A stretch of DNA of 64,000 nucleotides from Pseudomonas anatoliensis (lineage in GTDB: Bacteria; Pseudomonadota; Gammaproteobacteria; Pseudomonadales; Pseudomonadaceae), in assembly GCF_017976235.1 (NCBI RefSeq), contig NZ_JACVHC010000008.1, positions 124,001-188,000 of the forward strand, written 5' to 3'. Position 1 is the first letter of the stretch, and the number at the start of each line of letters is the position of its first letter. Below, one piece after another: positions 9,678 to 19,158 of this stretch. The notes beneath the pieces are model-generated. The model saw nothing but the letters and a program-made list of their open reading frames with translations. It was not told where the DNA came from and searched no databases. The translations under genes were made by a program, and so were the position numbers.

Positions 9678-10812
9678 CTTTGATCGCATGCTCTCCAGTG
9701 AGGATGTGATGCGCCGCCGCGCGACGCTGCTGCAAAGACTGCATATCGATGGGCCGCTGCTGATCCTGTTGTTGATCCTGGCTGCCGGCAGCCTGTTCGT
9801 GCTGTATTCGGCCAGTGGCAAGAGCTGGGATCTGCTGGGCAAGCAGGCCACTTCGTTCGGTATCGGTCTGGTGTCGATGATCATCATCGCCCAGTTCGAA
9901 CCGCGTTTCATGGCGCGCTGGGTGCCGCTCGGCTACGTGATCGGCGTGCTGCTGCTTTTGGTGGTGGACATCATGGGTCACAACGCCATGGGCGCCACAC
10001 GCTGGATCAACATTCCCGGTGTGATCCGTTTCCAGCCCTCGGAATTCATGAAAATCCTGATGCCAGCGACCATTGCCTGGTATCTGTCCAAGCGGACATT
10101 GCCCCCACAGCTCAAGCATGTTGGCATCAGCCTGATGTTAATCGGCGTGCCATTTGCGCTGATCGTCCGTCAACCGGATCTCGGCACTTCGCTGCTGATT
10201 CTGGCCGGCGGGGCGTTCGTGCTGTTCATGGGCGGTTTGCGCTGGCGCTGGATCGTCAGCGTGCTGGCCGCGGCCATTCCGGTGTCGGTTGCGATGTGGT
10301 TCTTCGTGATGCACGACTACCAGAAGCAGCGCGTATTGACGTTCCTCGATCCGGAAAGCGACCCGCTCGGCACTGGCTGGAACATCATTCAGTCGAAAGC
10401 TGCGATCGGTTCCGGCGGCGTATTTGGCAAGGGCTGGCTGCTCGGTACCCAGTCGCACCTGGACTTCCTCCCGGAAAGCCACACCGACTTCATCATTGCC
10501 GTGCTCGGCGAAGAGTTCGGCCTGGTGGGCATCTGCGCGCTGTTGCTGATTTATTTGCTGTTGATTGGTCGGGGGCTGGTCATCACCGCTCAGGCGCAGA
10601 CGCTGTTCGGCAAATTGCTCGCCGGCGCGTTGACCATGACGTTTTTTGTTTATGTTTTCGTCAACATCGGTATGGTCAGTGGCCTGTTGCCGGTTGTAGG
10701 GGTTCCATTGCCGTTCATTAGCTACGGAGGAACTTCGCTGGTGACACTGCTGTCAGCGTTTGGGGTTTTGATGTCGATCCATACCCATCGCAAGTGGATC
10801 GCACAGGTTTGA
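9670..10812 (+). CDS. rodA: Rod shape-determining glycosyltransferase RodA
   Basis: RodA is the SEDS-family peptidoglycan polymerase of the elongation complex. This 380-residue protein has about ten membrane segments and the SEDS blocks NAMGATRWINIPG, RFQPSEFMKI, RQPDLGTSLL, ESHTDFIIAVLGEEFG and GVPLPFISYGGTSLVT. The start ATG at 9670 overlaps the mrdA end. mltB follows after 17 bases. Confidence 0.97.
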   Translation: MNNFDRMLSSEDVMRRRATLLQRLHIDGPLLILLLILAAGSLFVLYSASGKSWDLLGKQATSFGIGLVSMIIIAQFEPRFMARWVPLGYVIGVLLLLVVDIMGHNAMGATRWINIPGVIRFQPSEFMKILMPATIAWYLSKRTLPPQLKHVGISLMLIGVPFALIVRQPDLGTSLLILAGGAFVLFMGGLRWRWIVSVLAAAIPVSVAMWFFVMHDYQKQRVLTFLDPESDPLGTGWNIIQSKAAIGSGGVFGKGWLLGTQSHLDFLPESHTDFIIAVLGEEFGLVGICALLLIYLLLIGRGLVITAQAQTLFGKLLAGALTMTFFVYVFVNIGMVSGLLPVVGVPLPFISYGGTSLVTLLSAFGVLMSIHTHRKWIAQV

Positions 10813-10829
10813 ATAAGGTGAAGAGTTCA

Positions 10830-11840
10830 ATGCAAGTAATGCGTGGCTGGGCGACTCGATGCGCGCCATGGGTTGGCCTGGTTGGCCTCCTTGGCAGCGT
10901 GCAGGAAGCGCTGGCCGGCGAATACGAAGGCTCACCCCAGGTGGCCGAATTCGTCGGTGAAATGACCCGCGACTACGGTTTCGCCGGTGAGCAACTGATG
11001 GGGGTGTTTCGCGAGGCTCAGCGTAAACAGGCGATTCTCGACGCCATCTCCCGACCTGCCGAGCGGGTCAAGCAGTGGAAAGAATACCGCCCGATGTTCA
11101 TCACTGACGCGCGCATTGCGCGAGGTGTGGATTTCTGGCGTCAGCACGAGGCCACGCTGGCCCGGGCCGAGCAGGAATATGGCGTGCCGGCACAAGTCAT
11201 CGTGTCGATCATCGGCGTTGAGACCTTTTTCGGACGTAATACCGGCAATTATCGGGTGATCGATGCCTTGTCGACGCTCGGTTTCGACTATCCTCCCCGT
11301 GCCGAATTTTTCCGCAAGGAGCTGCGTGAGTTTCTCCTGTTGGCGCGCGAAGAACAGGTCGATCCATTGACGCTCAAGGGTTCATACGCCGGGGCGATGG
11401 GTCTGCCGCAGTTCATGCCGAGCAGCTTTCGCGCTTATGCAGTGGATTTCGACGGTGACGGCCACATCAATATCTGGAACAACCCGGATGATGCGATCGG
11501 CAGCGTCGCCAGTTATTTCAAGCGTCACGGCTGGGTCGCCGGCGAACCGGTGGTCAGCCGCGCCGATGTCCGTGGCGAGCAGGCCGATGAAGGCCTGACC
11601 ACTGGTATCGAGCCGACAAAGACTGTCGCGCAGTTGCGGGCGCTGGGCTGGTCAAGTCATGATGCGCTGCGCGATGATATGCCGGTTACGGCATTTCGCC
11701 TTGAAGGCGAGAACGGCCCCGAATACTGGATGGGCCTGAAGAATTTCTACGCGATCACGCGTTATAACCGCAGCGTGATGTACGCCATGGCCGTACATCA
11801 ACTGTCTGAACAGCTTGTACAAGCACGGGGCGTCAAGTAA
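10830..11840 (+). CDS. mltB: Lytic murein transglycosylase B
   Basis: MltB cleaves the MurNAc-GlcNAc bond of murein to give 1,6-anhydro ends. The 336-residue protein has an N-terminal signal sequence and the MltB domain with SIIGVETFFGRNTGNYRV, where E131 is the expected catalytic Glu. GSYAGAMGLPQFMPSSFRAYAVDFDGDGHINIW is also present. No lipobox Cys is present, so it is probably soluble in the periplasm or membrane-tethered by an uncleaved signal. The ATG at 10830 has AAGGTGAAG upstream. The stop overlaps the rlpA start by one base. Confidence 0.94.
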   Translation: MQVMRGWATRCAPWVGLVGLLGSVQEALAGEYEGSPQVAEFVGEMTRDYGFAGEQLMGVFREAQRKQAILDAISRPAERVKQWKEYRPMFITDARIARGVDFWRQHEATLARAEQEYGVPAQVIVSIIGVETFFGRNTGNYRVIDALSTLGFDYPPRAEFFRKELREFLLLAREEQVDPLTLKGSYAGAMGLPQFMPSSFRAYAVDFDGDGHINIWNNPDDAIGSVASYFKRHGWVAGEPVVSRADVRGEQADEGLTTGIEPTKTVAQLRALGWSSHDALRDDMPVTAFRLEGENGPEYWMGLKNFYAITRYNRSVMYAMAVHQLSEQLVQARGVK

Positions 11841-12850
11841 TGCGGGCATTGCCTAACAATAAACCCCTGAAGTTGGTGGCATTTGCTGCGTTGGCGGTAC
11901 TGGTTGCCAGTTGTTCGACCAGCCGTACCCCGACTCAGAAGGCGCCCACAACCGCTGTGCGCAAGCAGCCGGTTCTTGATATCAACCGCGCGCACAAAGA
12001 TGGCGCACCGTGGTGGGATGTCGATGTTTCGCGTATCCCCGATGCCACCCCAACCCTGCACACCGGTGCGTACAAGGCCAACCCGTACACGGTGCTGGGC
12101 AAGACCTACTTCCCGATCCAGGAATCGAAGACCTACGTCGCTTCCGGCACGGCGTCCTGGTACGGCACCAAGTTTCACGGGCAGAACACCGCCAATGGCG
12201 AGGTTTATGACCTGTACGGCATGAGCGCCGCCCACAAGACTTTGCCACTGCCAAGTTATGTTCGGGTGACCAACCTGGACAACAACCGCACAGTGATTCT
12301 GCGGGTCAACGACCGCGGTCCTTTCTATTCCGACCGGATCATCGATTTGTCCTACGCGGCGGCAAAAAAACTCGGTTATGCCGAAACCGGCACTGCGCGG
12401 GTCAAGGTCGAGGGCATCGACCCGCAGCAATGGTGGGCCGCCAAGGGCCGTCCGGCGCCGTTGATGCTCAATGAGCCGCAAGTTGCGCAGAACAGCGCCC
12501 CGGTTATCACAGCGTCGGCCGGCACCGTCGAGCAATGGACCCCTCCGCCGCAGCAACACGCCGCGGCCGTTGTGCCAGTGCAGATCGATGCAAAAAAAAA
12601 CGCTTCTGCAACAGCGTCTGGCCAGTATCTGCAGGTGGGCGCCTTCGCCAACCCGGACGCTGCAGAGCTGCTGAGGTCGAAGCTCAGCGGGATGGTGAGC
12701 GCTCCGGTGTTCATCAGCTCGATCGTGCGCAATCAGCAGACTCTGCACCGGGTACGCCTGGGGCCGATCGGCTCGCCGGGTGAAATCACCCAGGTGCAGA
12801 ACAGCGTGCGCCTGGCCAACCTTGGTTCGCCAAGTGTGGTCACCGAGTAA
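11840..12850 (+). CDS. rlpA: Septal ring lytic transglycosylase RlpA
   Basis: RlpA is an outer-membrane lipoprotein that in P. aeruginosa cleaves naked (stem-peptide-free) glycan at the septum. The lipobox ends in C25 (LVASC). The double-psi beta-barrel domain (about 100-190) carries GQNTANGEVYDLYGMSAAHKTLPLP and RVNDRGPFYSDRIIDLSYAAA with the expected catalytic Asp. A SPOR domain (about 258-336), which binds denuded septal glycan, closes the protein. It is coupled to mltB by ATG/TAA overlap. Confidence 0.95.
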   Translation: MRALPNNKPLKLVAFAALAVLVASCSTSRTPTQKAPTTAVRKQPVLDINRAHKDGAPWWDVDVSRIPDATPTLHTGAYKANPYTVLGKTYFPIQESKTYVASGTASWYGTKFHGQNTANGEVYDLYGMSAAHKTLPLPSYVRVTNLDNNRTVILRVNDRGPFYSDRIIDLSYAAAKKLGYAETGTARVKVEGIDPQQWWAAKGRPAPLMLNEPQVAQNSAPVITASAGTVEQWTPPPQQHAAAVVPVQIDAKKNASATASGQYLQVGAFANPDAAELLRSKLSGMVSAPVFISSIVRNQQTLHRVRLGPIGSPGEITQVQNSVRLANLGSPSVVTE

Positions 12851-12869
12851 AACGTAGAACTTGATTGAC

Positions 12870-12898
12870 GGTTCACCTGCGGTATTGGGGGGTGAACC
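12870..12898 (+). terminator. Hairpin after rlpA
   Basis: GGTTCACC and GGTGAACC form a perfect 8-bp stem twenty bases after the rlpA stop. There is no T-tract, so it may be a processing or pausing hairpin rather than a full terminator. Confidence 0.4.
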
Positions 12899-13020
12899 AG
12901 GTTGTTGGCTCGTCGAAGAACAAAAGCCCGGCAAGGGTGACTGGAGTGAGCAGCTGAACACGCGATGACTCGTCAGAAAGTCATCTGATTAAATTTTGCA
13001 TTAGCGATTTCGAGAGACGG

Positions 13021-14178
13021 ATGAACATCACCACCTTTGCCAAACGCCTTTTCCTGCTAGTCCCGCTGCTCCTCTCGCCAGCCGCGTTCGCGGTCGAGAT
13101 GATGCCTTCGCCACCACAACTGGCCGCCAAGTCCTATGTGCTCATGGATGCCAGCAGCGGCAACGTGCTGGTTGAAAACAATGGCGACCAGCGTCTGCCA
13201 CCGGCCAGCCTGACCAAGCTGATGACCGCGTACATCGCGACCCTGGAAATCCGTCGTGGCCAGATCGGTGAAAACGATCCGGTGACCGTCAGCGAAAACG
13301 CCTGGCGTACCGGCGGTTCGCGGATGTTCATCAAAGTCGGTTCGCAAGTCACTGTCAGCGACCTGCTGCACGGCATCATCATCCAGTCCGGTAACGACGC
13401 CAGCGTGGCACTGTCCGAGCACATCGCCGGTAGCGAAGACGCTTTCGCCGACGTGATGAACAAGACGGCCACCGAACTGGGCCTGACCAACTCCCACTTC
13501 ATGAACCCGACCGGTCTGCCAAACCCTGACCATTACTCGTCGGCTCATGACATGGCGATCCTGGCTCGCGCGATCATCCACGAAGACCCGGCTCACTACG
13601 CGATCTACTCGCAGAAAGAGTTTTTCTGGAATGGCATCAAACAACCTAACCGCAACCTGTTGCTGTGGCGCGACAAGACCGTTGACGGTCTGAAAACCGG
13701 CCACACTGACGAAGCCGGTTATTGCATGGTGTCCTCGGCTGTTCGTGATGGCCAGCGTCTGATCGCCGTGGTGTTCGGCACCAACAGCGATGTGGCTCGC
13801 GCCGCTGAAACCCAGAAGCTCTTGACCTACGGCTTCCGCTTCTTTGAAACCCAGACCTTCTATCAGAAGGGCACCGAACTGGCTCAGGCCCCGGTGTGGA
13901 AAGGCACCACCAGTCAAGTCAAGGCCGGCCTGGCGCAAGACCTGACCATGACCCTGCCAAAAGGCCAGTTGAAGAAGCTCGCTGCCAGCATGACCATGAA
14001 CCCGCAACTGACCGCGCCAATCGCCAAGGGCGACGTAATCGGTAAAGTCGAAGTCAAACTGGAAGACAAGGTTGTGCACAGCGCTGACCTGATCGCTCTG
14101 GACGGCGTCGAGGAGGGTGGTATCTTCCGCCGCATGTGGGATAGCATCCGTCTATTCTTCTACGGCTTGTTCAACTGA
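13021..14178 (+). CDS. dacA: D-alanyl-D-alanine carboxypeptidase (PBP5/6 type)
   Basis: This enzyme trims the terminal D-Ala from murein pentapeptides. The 385-residue precursor has a signal peptide ending near AFA-VEM (25). The S11 active-site residues are S63-LTK, S123-GN and K225-TG. A C-terminal beta domain and an amphipathic membrane anchor (RRMWDSIRLFFYGLF) follow, as in E. coli PBP5. It ends the morphogenesis run begun by mrdA. Confidence 0.97.
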   Translation: MNITTFAKRLFLLVPLLLSPAAFAVEMMPSPPQLAAKSYVLMDASSGNVLVENNGDQRLPPASLTKLMTAYIATLEIRRGQIGENDPVTVSENAWRTGGSRMFIKVGSQVTVSDLLHGIIIQSGNDASVALSEHIAGSEDAFADVMNKTATELGLTNSHFMNPTGLPNPDHYSSAHDMAILARAIIHEDPAHYAIYSQKEFFWNGIKQPNRNLLLWRDKTVDGLKTGHTDEAGYCMVSSAVRDGQRLIAVVFGTNSDVARAAETQKLLTYGFRFFETQTFYQKGTELAQAPVWKGTTSQVKAGLAQDLTMTLPKGQLKKLAASMTMNPQLTAPIAKGDVIGKVEVKLEDKVVHSADLIALDGVEEGGIFRRMWDSIRLFFYGLFN

Positions 14179-14192
14179 TTTGTGTTGACCTG

Positions 14193-14225
14193 CATGGCCC
14201 CGCCCCGATCCGGTGCGGGGCCATG
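14193..14225 (+). terminator. Hairpin between dacA and ybeD
   Basis: CATGGCCCCGC and GCGGGGCCATG make a perfect 11-bp stem with an 11-base loop, 15 bases after the dacA stop. No T-run follows, so it may only partly terminate, leaving some read-through into ybeD-lipB-lipA. Confidence 0.5.
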
Positions 14226-14263
14226 TGCGTTACCACGGCTTGCGCTATAGAGGCCGTTACGCC

Positions 14264-14539
14264 ATGACCGATACCGAAGTAAAGGCGCCAAAGATCGAAT
14301 TCCCTGCCAACGATTACCCGGTTAAGGTGATCAGCGACACGGGCGTCGGCAACAAAGACAAGATCATCGAAATCGTCAAGAAGCACGCGACCATCAACGA
14401 TGATCGTATTGACGAGCGTTCGAGCAGCAACGGTAAATACACCACGATCCAGTTGCACATCGTCGCCACCGGTCAAGACCAGCTGTACGACATCAACAGC
14501 GAACTGCGGGCGACCGGTTTCGTGCACATGGTGCTGTGA
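14264..14539 (+). CDS. ybeD: YbeD/DUF493 family protein
   Basis: This 91-residue protein of the UPF0250 family has a ferredoxin-like ACT-resembling fold and no settled biochemical role. Family features are [39 protein letters not shown] and the C-terminal [11 protein letters not shown]. Its constant place between dacA and lipB suggests a link to lipoylation or murein enzymes. The stop overlaps the lipB ATG by one base. Confidence 0.94.
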   Translation: MTDTEVKAPKIEFPANDYPVKVISDTGVGNKDKIIEIVKKHATINDDRIDERSSSNGKYTTIQLHIVATGQDQLYDINSELRATGFVHMVL

Positions 14540-15186
14540 TGCCAGGCACGCTGGGCTTTCGCGAACTCGGCCAGATGGCTTACGAGCCGGTCTGGCATGC
14601 CATGCAACGTTTTACCAACGAACGCGGCAGCGATGCCGCCGACGAAATCTGGCTCGTCGAGCACCCACCGGTGTTCACGCAGGGTCAGGCCGGCAAGGCC
14701 GAACACTTGCTCCTGCCGGGTGAAATTCCGGTGGTGCAGGTCGATCGCGGCGGGCAGGTGACTTACCATGGCCCCGGCCAACTGGTGGCTTATCTGTTGC
14801 TGGATGTACGCAAGCTGGGTTTTGGCGTGCGTGATCTGGTCAGTCGCATGGAGCTATGCCTGATCGAACTTCTGGCCAGCTACGGTGTGACCGCAGCGGC
14901 CAAGCCAGACGCTCCCGGCGTGTACGTCGATGGCGCGAAAATCGCTTCTCTGGGTTTACGGATTCGCCACGGTTGCTCCTTTCATGGGCTGGCCCTGAAT
15001 GTGGATATGAACCTGGAACCGTTTCGACGGATTAATCCCTGCGGCTACGCCGGGCTGGCGATGACCCAGCTGAGTGATCACGCAGGATCGATTGAATTTG
15101 CCGAGGTAAGTGCCCGGCTGCGCGCGCAGCTCGTCAAACACCTCGACTATGCTGAGCAGACGACCCTGACGGGCGGAATCGACTGA
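14539..15186 (+). CDS. lipB: Octanoyltransferase
   Basis: LipB moves the octanoyl group from acyl carrier protein to lipoyl domains. The 215-residue protein carries [31 protein letters not shown] with the conserved Lys, and [17 protein letters not shown] with the nucleophile C168. The ATG at 14539 overlaps the ybeD stop. lipA follows after one base. Confidence 0.97.
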   Translation: MPGTLGFRELGQMAYEPVWHAMQRFTNERGSDAADEIWLVEHPPVFTQGQAGKAEHLLLPGEIPVVQVDRGGQVTYHGPGQLVAYLLLDVRKLGFGVRDLVSRMELCLIELLASYGVTAAAKPDAPGVYVDGAKIASLGLRIRHGCSFHGLALNVDMNLEPFRRINPCGYAGLAMTQLSDHAGSIEFAEVSARLRAQLVKHLDYAEQTTLTGGID

Positions 15187-15187
15187 T

Positions 15188-16210
15188 ATGACTACTGATG
15201 CAGTGCAAACCATGATCCCGACGCTCGACGTGACCGAGCGCCCGGCCCCGCGTCCCAAGGTTGAAGCCGGCGTCAAGCTGCGCGGTGCCGAGAAGGTTGC
15301 ACGCATCCCGGTAAAGATCATTCCGACCACCGAGCTGCCGAAGAAACCCGACTGGATTCGTGTGCGTATCCCGGTTTCCCCGGAAGTCGACCGTATCAAG
15401 AGCCTGCTGCGCAAACACAAGCTGCACAGCGTTTGCGAAGAAGCGTCCTGCCCGAACCTGGGTGAGTGCTTCTCCGGCGGCACCGCGACCTTCATGATCA
15501 TGGGCGACATCTGCACCCGTCGCTGCCCGTTCTGCGACGTGGGCCACGGTCGTCCGAAGCCGCTGGATGTCAACGAGCCGCAGAGCCTGGCCATCGCCAT
15601 CGCCGACCTCAAGCTCAAGTACGTGGTGATCACCTCGGTTGACCGCGACGACCTGCGTGACGGTGGTGCCCAGCACTTTGCCGACTGCATCCGCGAAATC
15701 CGCAAGTTGTCGCCGAACGTGCAGCTGGAGACCCTGGTTCCGGACTACCGTGGCCGCATGGACGTCGCCCTGGAAATCACCGCCGCCGAGCCGCCAGATG
15801 TCTTCAACCACAACCTGGAAACCGTGCCGCGTCTGTACAAGGCTGCGCGTCCGGGTTCGGATTACCAGTGGTCGCTGACTCTGCTGCAACGTTTCAAGCA
15901 GATGATGCCGCACATTCCGACCAAATCCGGCCTGATGCTGGGTCTGGGCGAGACTGACGAAGAAGTCATCGAAGTCATGAAGCGCATGCGCGAACACGAC
16001 ATCGACATGCTGACTCTTGGCCAGTACCTGCAACCGTCGCGCAGCCACTTGCCGGTGCAGCGTTTCGTGCACCCGGACACCTTCGCCTGGTTCGCCGAGG
16101 AAGGTTACAAGATGGGCTTCAAGAACGTTGCGTCCGGGCCGTTGGTGCGTTCCTCGTACCATGCCGATGAGCAGGCGAAGCTGGTCAAGGCTGAGCTGAT
16201 GGGTTCCTGA
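15188..16210 (+). CDS. lipA: Lipoyl synthase (radical SAM)
   Basis: LipA inserts two sulfurs into octanoyl groups on lipoyl domains, using two 4Fe-4S clusters. The auxiliary cluster motif [12 protein letters not shown] and the radical-SAM motif CTRRCPFC are both intact. The C-terminal [13 protein letters not shown] contains the Ser ligand region. The 340-residue length is normal. Together with lipB it completes endogenous lipoylation. Confidence 0.98.
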   Translation: MTTDAVQTMIPTLDVTERPAPRPKVEAGVKLRGAEKVARIPVKIIPTTELPKKPDWIRVRIPVSPEVDRIKSLLRKHKLHSVCEEASCPNLGECFSGGTATFMIMGDICTRRCPFCDVGHGRPKPLDVNEPQSLAIAIADLKLKYVVITSVDRDDLRDGGAQHFADCIREIRKLSPNVQLETLVPDYRGRMDVALEITAAEPPDVFNHNLETVPRLYKAARPGSDYQWSLTLLQRFKQMMPHIPTKSGLMLGLGETDEEVIEVMKRMREHDIDMLTLGQYLQPSRSHLPVQRFVHPDTFAWFAEEGYKMGFKNVASGPLVRSSYHADEQAKLVKAELMGS

Positions 16211-16224
16211 TTCAGCGCTGATAT

Positions 16225-16268
16225 AAAAAATGCCCGCCGAGGCTTTAACGCCCGGCGGGCATTTTTTT
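16225..16268 (+). terminator. Rho-independent terminator after lipA
   Basis: A 15-bp stem built on TGCCCGCCG/CGGCGGGCA, flanked by A-run and T-run, sits 14 bases after the lipA stop. This is the strongest canonical terminator in the window and ends the long cluster. Confidence 0.95.
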
Positions 16269-16382
16269 GCCTGTCTTACATTCAATGCTGATTTTTCCTG
16301 CAACCTGCGGCGTGGCCGAGCCTCTTCTGTTTACCGCCGTTCCTGACTACTGTGTGTGCATGACTCACAGGGAGATCCAAGG

Positions 16383-17333
16383 ATGACCGTTCGACCAACC
16401 CACACACTTTGCCCGCACAAAGCCGTGCCCGCGTTGCCCTCAGAAGGGCTGATCGGCGTCATTGCACCAGCCGGCCCGGGTGTATTGGACACCGATAAGG
16501 CGGTGCAATGGATTCGCGCGCGGGGTTATGGGCTTAAGGTGTTCCCCGGCGTTTATGAAAAGGATGGCTATCTGGCCGGCAGCGACGACGTGCGCTTGCG
16601 CGATCTTCATGCGGCGTTCGCTGATCCCGAAGTCGATGCAATTATTTGCCTGCGTGGCGGCTACGGCACGCCACGGCTGCTTGACCGGATCGATTACGAC
16701 CTGCTGAGCCGCCATGCCAAGCCATTCGTTGGCTACAGCGACATCACCGCGCTGCACCTGGCCATCAGCCGATACGCAGGCTTCGTGACCTTTCACGGGC
16801 CGCTGCTCAACGCTGACCTGTTGGGCGACAAGGAGCCGCCAACCGTCACTTCGTTCTTCGCCATGCTGCGTGGCCAACTGAAGAGCGGCAGTGTGCTAAG
16901 CCACCCGGCGGCTTATCCGTTGACGACGGTCGAGCCCGGCATCGCCCACGGGCGTTTGCTCGGCGGCAATCTGGCGATGATCGCTGCGACTCTGGGGACG
17001 CCTTACGAAATCGATGTGGAGGGGGTGATTCTGCTCATCGAGGATATCAACGAGCCCCTGTATCGGATCGACCGACTGCTGACCCAGATGCGCCTGGCCG
17101 GCAAACTGGCCAAATTGCGCGGAGTTCTGGTTGGGGATGTCGCGGGGGTGGACGTCGAAGCTTTGAACCGGCTGCTCAAGCAGACGTTTGAGCCGTTACG
17201 GATTCCGGTGCTTTCAGGATGGCGCAGCGGGCATTGCGATCCGAACCTGACATTGCCGATGGGGGCATTGGTTCGACTGGATGCGGGGAAGCAGGAACTG
17301 ATGCTGGAGCAGGATGTGGTCACCCGCCGATAA
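16383..17333 (+). CDS. ldcA: LD-carboxypeptidase (S66, murein tetrapeptide)
   Basis: This is a cytoplasmic S66 peptidase that removes D-Ala from murein tetrapeptides in cell-wall recycling. Family signatures are LIGVIAPAGPG, CLRGGYGTPRLLDRIDYDL, PFVGYSDITALHLAI (nucleophile Ser), ILLIEDINEPLYRIDRLLTQM (catalytic Glu) and GHCDPNLTLPMGA (catalytic His). The ATG at 16383 has GGAGATCCAAGG just upstream and gives 316 residues. The ORF could begin at 16356, but that N-terminus is unlike the family. A REP doublet follows the gene. Confidence 0.92.
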   Translation: MTVRPTHTLCPHKAVPALPSEGLIGVIAPAGPGVLDTDKAVQWIRARGYGLKVFPGVYEKDGYLAGSDDVRLRDLHAAFADPEVDAIICLRGGYGTPRLLDRIDYDLLSRHAKPFVGYSDITALHLAISRYAGFVTFHGPLLNADLLGDKEPPTVTSFFAMLRGQLKSGSVLSHPAAYPLTTVEPGIAHGRLLGGNLAMIAATLGTPYEIDVEGVILLIEDINEPLYRIDRLLTQMRLAGKLAKLRGVLVGDVAGVDVEALNRLLKQTFEPLRIPVLSGWRSGHCDPNLTLPMGALVRLDAGKQELMLEQDVVTRR

Positions 17334-17346
17334 TTGCGGGTGATGC

Positions 17347-17427
17347 AAAAAGATCGCAGCCTGCGGCAGCTCCTACACGGGATTAACGTAAACCCTGTAG
17401 GAGCCGCCGCAGGCTGCGATCTTTTGA
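17347..17427. repeat. REP doublet (family A), copy 2
   Basis: Inverted units with the CTGCGGCAGCTCCTACA core sit between the convergent ldcA and lytic transglycosylase genes. Confidence 0.9.
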
Positions 17428-17434
17428 TTTTGCT

Positions 17435-18757
17435 TTATTGGTTACGCAGGCTTTCCAGCAGCTTATGCGTCGGATACCCATCCGCCGGCCAGCCAAACGA
17501 CTGCTGTGCACTGCGAATCGCCTTGCGTGTATTGGCGCCGATGATCCCGTCTGCCGTGCCGGCATCGTAGTTGCGTGCACTCAGTAAGGTCTGCAACTCG
17601 ATTCGCTCGGTGCGGCTCAGCGGCAGATCATCTTTAGGCCAAGAGCCATTGATCAAGCCAGCGCCGCCAAAGCGCTCGGACAGCAGGCTCACCGCCAGCG
17701 CGTACGACGAAGAATTGTTGTACTTGAGGATCGCCCGGAAGTTGTCGAGGACCAGGAACGCCGGGCCACGATAACCGGCCGGCAGTAACAGGGCGGCGGA
17801 CAATTGTTCGGTTCCGGCGGGCGCCTGAGCCCCGTTGGGCAGCATCACGCCCAGCTGACGCCATTCGGCGACGCTCTTGCGCAGGGTGCCATCCGCCAGC
17901 GTGTAGTCGAAGTTGCCGGGCAATTGCACTTCAAAGCCCCACGGCTGGCCGCGCTGCCAGCCGGAGCTTTGCAGATAGTGTGCGGTCGAGGCCAGTGCGT
18001 CGGCCGGGCTGCCCCAGATGTCGCGGCGCCCGTCACCGTCGAAATCCACGGCATGGGTGTTGTAGGTGGTCGGGATGAACTGCGTCTGGCCCATGGCGCC
18101 AGCCCAGGAACCGAGCATCTTCTCCGGCGTGATGTCGCCCTGTTGCAGAATCTGCAGGGCAGCAATCAGTTGCGCGTGGGCAAAGCCTGGGCGACGACCT
18201 TCGTAGGCGAGGGTGGCCAGCGAGTTGATCACCGACTTGCTGCCCTGGAACTGCCCGAAGTTGCTTTCCATGCCCCAAACCGACACCAGCGCTTGGCGAT
18301 CAACGCCATAACGCTGCTCGATGCTTTGCAGGATATCGGCGTATTGAATGATCAACGCCTGGCCCTTGCGCACGCGCAGCGGCGACAGTGCGCCGTCGAG
18401 GTATTCCCACACCGGGCGGGAGAACTCCGGCTGGCTGCGGTCGGCGCGAATCACGCTGGCGTCGAAACTGATATTGGCGAACGCACGGTCGAACAGCTCG
18501 GCGCGAATACCAGCGGCCAAGGCATCCTTGCGAAAACCTGCCTGCCATTCGGCAAAGGTCTGGGTCGGCTGAAGATCAAGTGGGTCGGCGGACGGCACTA
18601 CCGGCGGAATAATCGCTGGGGCCGTGGCGACAGGGGCGGCTTGAAGAGGTTGCGCATCGGCGGCGGTAGGTTTTTCCGCACAGGCGACAAGCAGAATGAA
18701 GCTGGAGGCAGCGATCAATTGGCGAACAGGCCAACGACGGGAAAGACTAAAGGGCAT
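17435..18757 (-). CDS. MltB-family lytic transglycosylase lipoprotein
   Basis: This 440-residue protein has a lipobox ending in C26 (LLVAC). The MltB-type domain (about 75-370) carries VSVWGMESNFGQFQGSKSVI with the expected catalytic Glu and GSWAGAMGQTQFIPTTYNTHAVDFDGDGRRDIW. A PG_binding_1 domain (about 380-440, LQTLLSARNYDAGTADGIIGANTRKAIRSAQ) follows. It is a second, more elaborate MltB paralogue in the window. The start at 18757 is chosen for the signal sequence; the upstream extension to 18961 runs through arfA and is not coding. It faces ldcA. Confidence 0.92.
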   Translation of the reverse strand: MPFSLSRRWPVRQLIAASSFILLVACAEKPTAADAQPLQAAPVATAPAIIPPVVPSADPLDLQPTQTFAEWQAGFRKDALAAGIRAELFDRAFANISFDASVIRADRSQPEFSRPVWEYLDGALSPLRVRKGQALIIQYADILQSIEQRYGVDRQALVSVWGMESNFGQFQGSKSVINSLATLAYEGRRPGFAHAQLIAALQILQQGDITPEKMLGSWAGAMGQTQFIPTTYNTHAVDFDGDGRRDIWGSPADALASTAHYLQSSGWQRGQPWGFEVQLPGNFDYTLADGTLRKSVAEWRQLGVMLPNGAQAPAGTEQLSAALLLPAGYRGPAFLVLDNFRAILKYNNSSSYALAVSLLSERFGGAGLINGSWPKDDLPLSRTERIELQTLLSARNYDAGTADGIIGANTRKAIRSAQQSFGWPADGYPTHKLLESLRNQ

Positions 18758-18818
18758 GCACAGTTCCAGAGGATACGAATCAGGTGCAGACCTTAACATG
18801 ACCGGGGGGTGCTGCGCT

Positions 18819-18983
18819 TTAAGCTGCCAGAAAGTAAGAAGCCTCCCAGCTATTAGACTGGAAGGCTTCGCGGCGGTAGCTGCCTTTACCCTTGGCTGGT
18901 TGTTCCTGGCGGCTGCGGAACAGGGGTTGGGCGATGATGGATTTGGCCTTGTTCGGGCCATGTTTCGATGGCTTTTTGCTCAT
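18819..18983 (-). CDS. arfA: Alternative ribosome-rescue factor A
   Basis: ArfA recruits RF2 to ribosomes stalled on mRNAs without a stop codon and backs up tmRNA. The 54-residue product has the family core NKAKSIIAQPLFRSRQEQPAKGKGSYRREAF, with the PLFR and KGKGSY motifs. The ATG at 18983 is preceded by GAGAGAACC. In E. coli the arfA mRNA is cut by RNase III in a hairpin inside the coding region, so active protein is made only when tmRNA fails. A 12-bp hairpin is also present here in the last third of the gene. Confidence 0.92.
   Translation of the reverse strand: MSKKPSKHGPNKAKSIIAQPLFRSRQEQPAKGKGSYRREAFQSNSWEASYFLAA
18838..18869 (-). promoter_or_regulatory. Hairpin inside arfA coding sequence
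   Basis: GAAGCCTTCCAG and CTGGGAGGCTTC pair over 12 bp with one G-U and an 8-base loop. The stem covers codons 39-49 of arfA. By analogy with E. coli it is the expected RNase III or termination site that makes the message non-stop; no T-tract follows. Confidence 0.6.
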
Positions 18984-19081
18984 GAGGGTTCTCTCGAGTG
19001 AGTGGGTTTTGCGGGGGAAATAATCTGCCGATGTCGGGCGTCTGTCTATAGGGCAAATGCAGGTCGTTTTGTAGGAAAGCA

Positions 19082-19157
19082 AGATCAAAAGATCGCAGCC
19101 TTCGGCAGCTCCTACAGGGATTGGTGTAGGAGCTGCAGAAGGCTGCGATCTTTTGAT
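19082..19157. repeat. REP doublet (family A), copy 3
   Basis: An inverted pair of family A units with a very short spacer lies just past the holA stop. One arm carries CTGCAGAAGG instead of CTGCCGAAGG. Confidence 0.88.
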
Positions 19158-19158
19158 T

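Noticed and set aside
18758-18961. N-terminal extension of the MltB-type lipoprotein gene
   Set aside because: It would overlap arfA on the same strand and remove the lipoprotein signal from the N-terminus.
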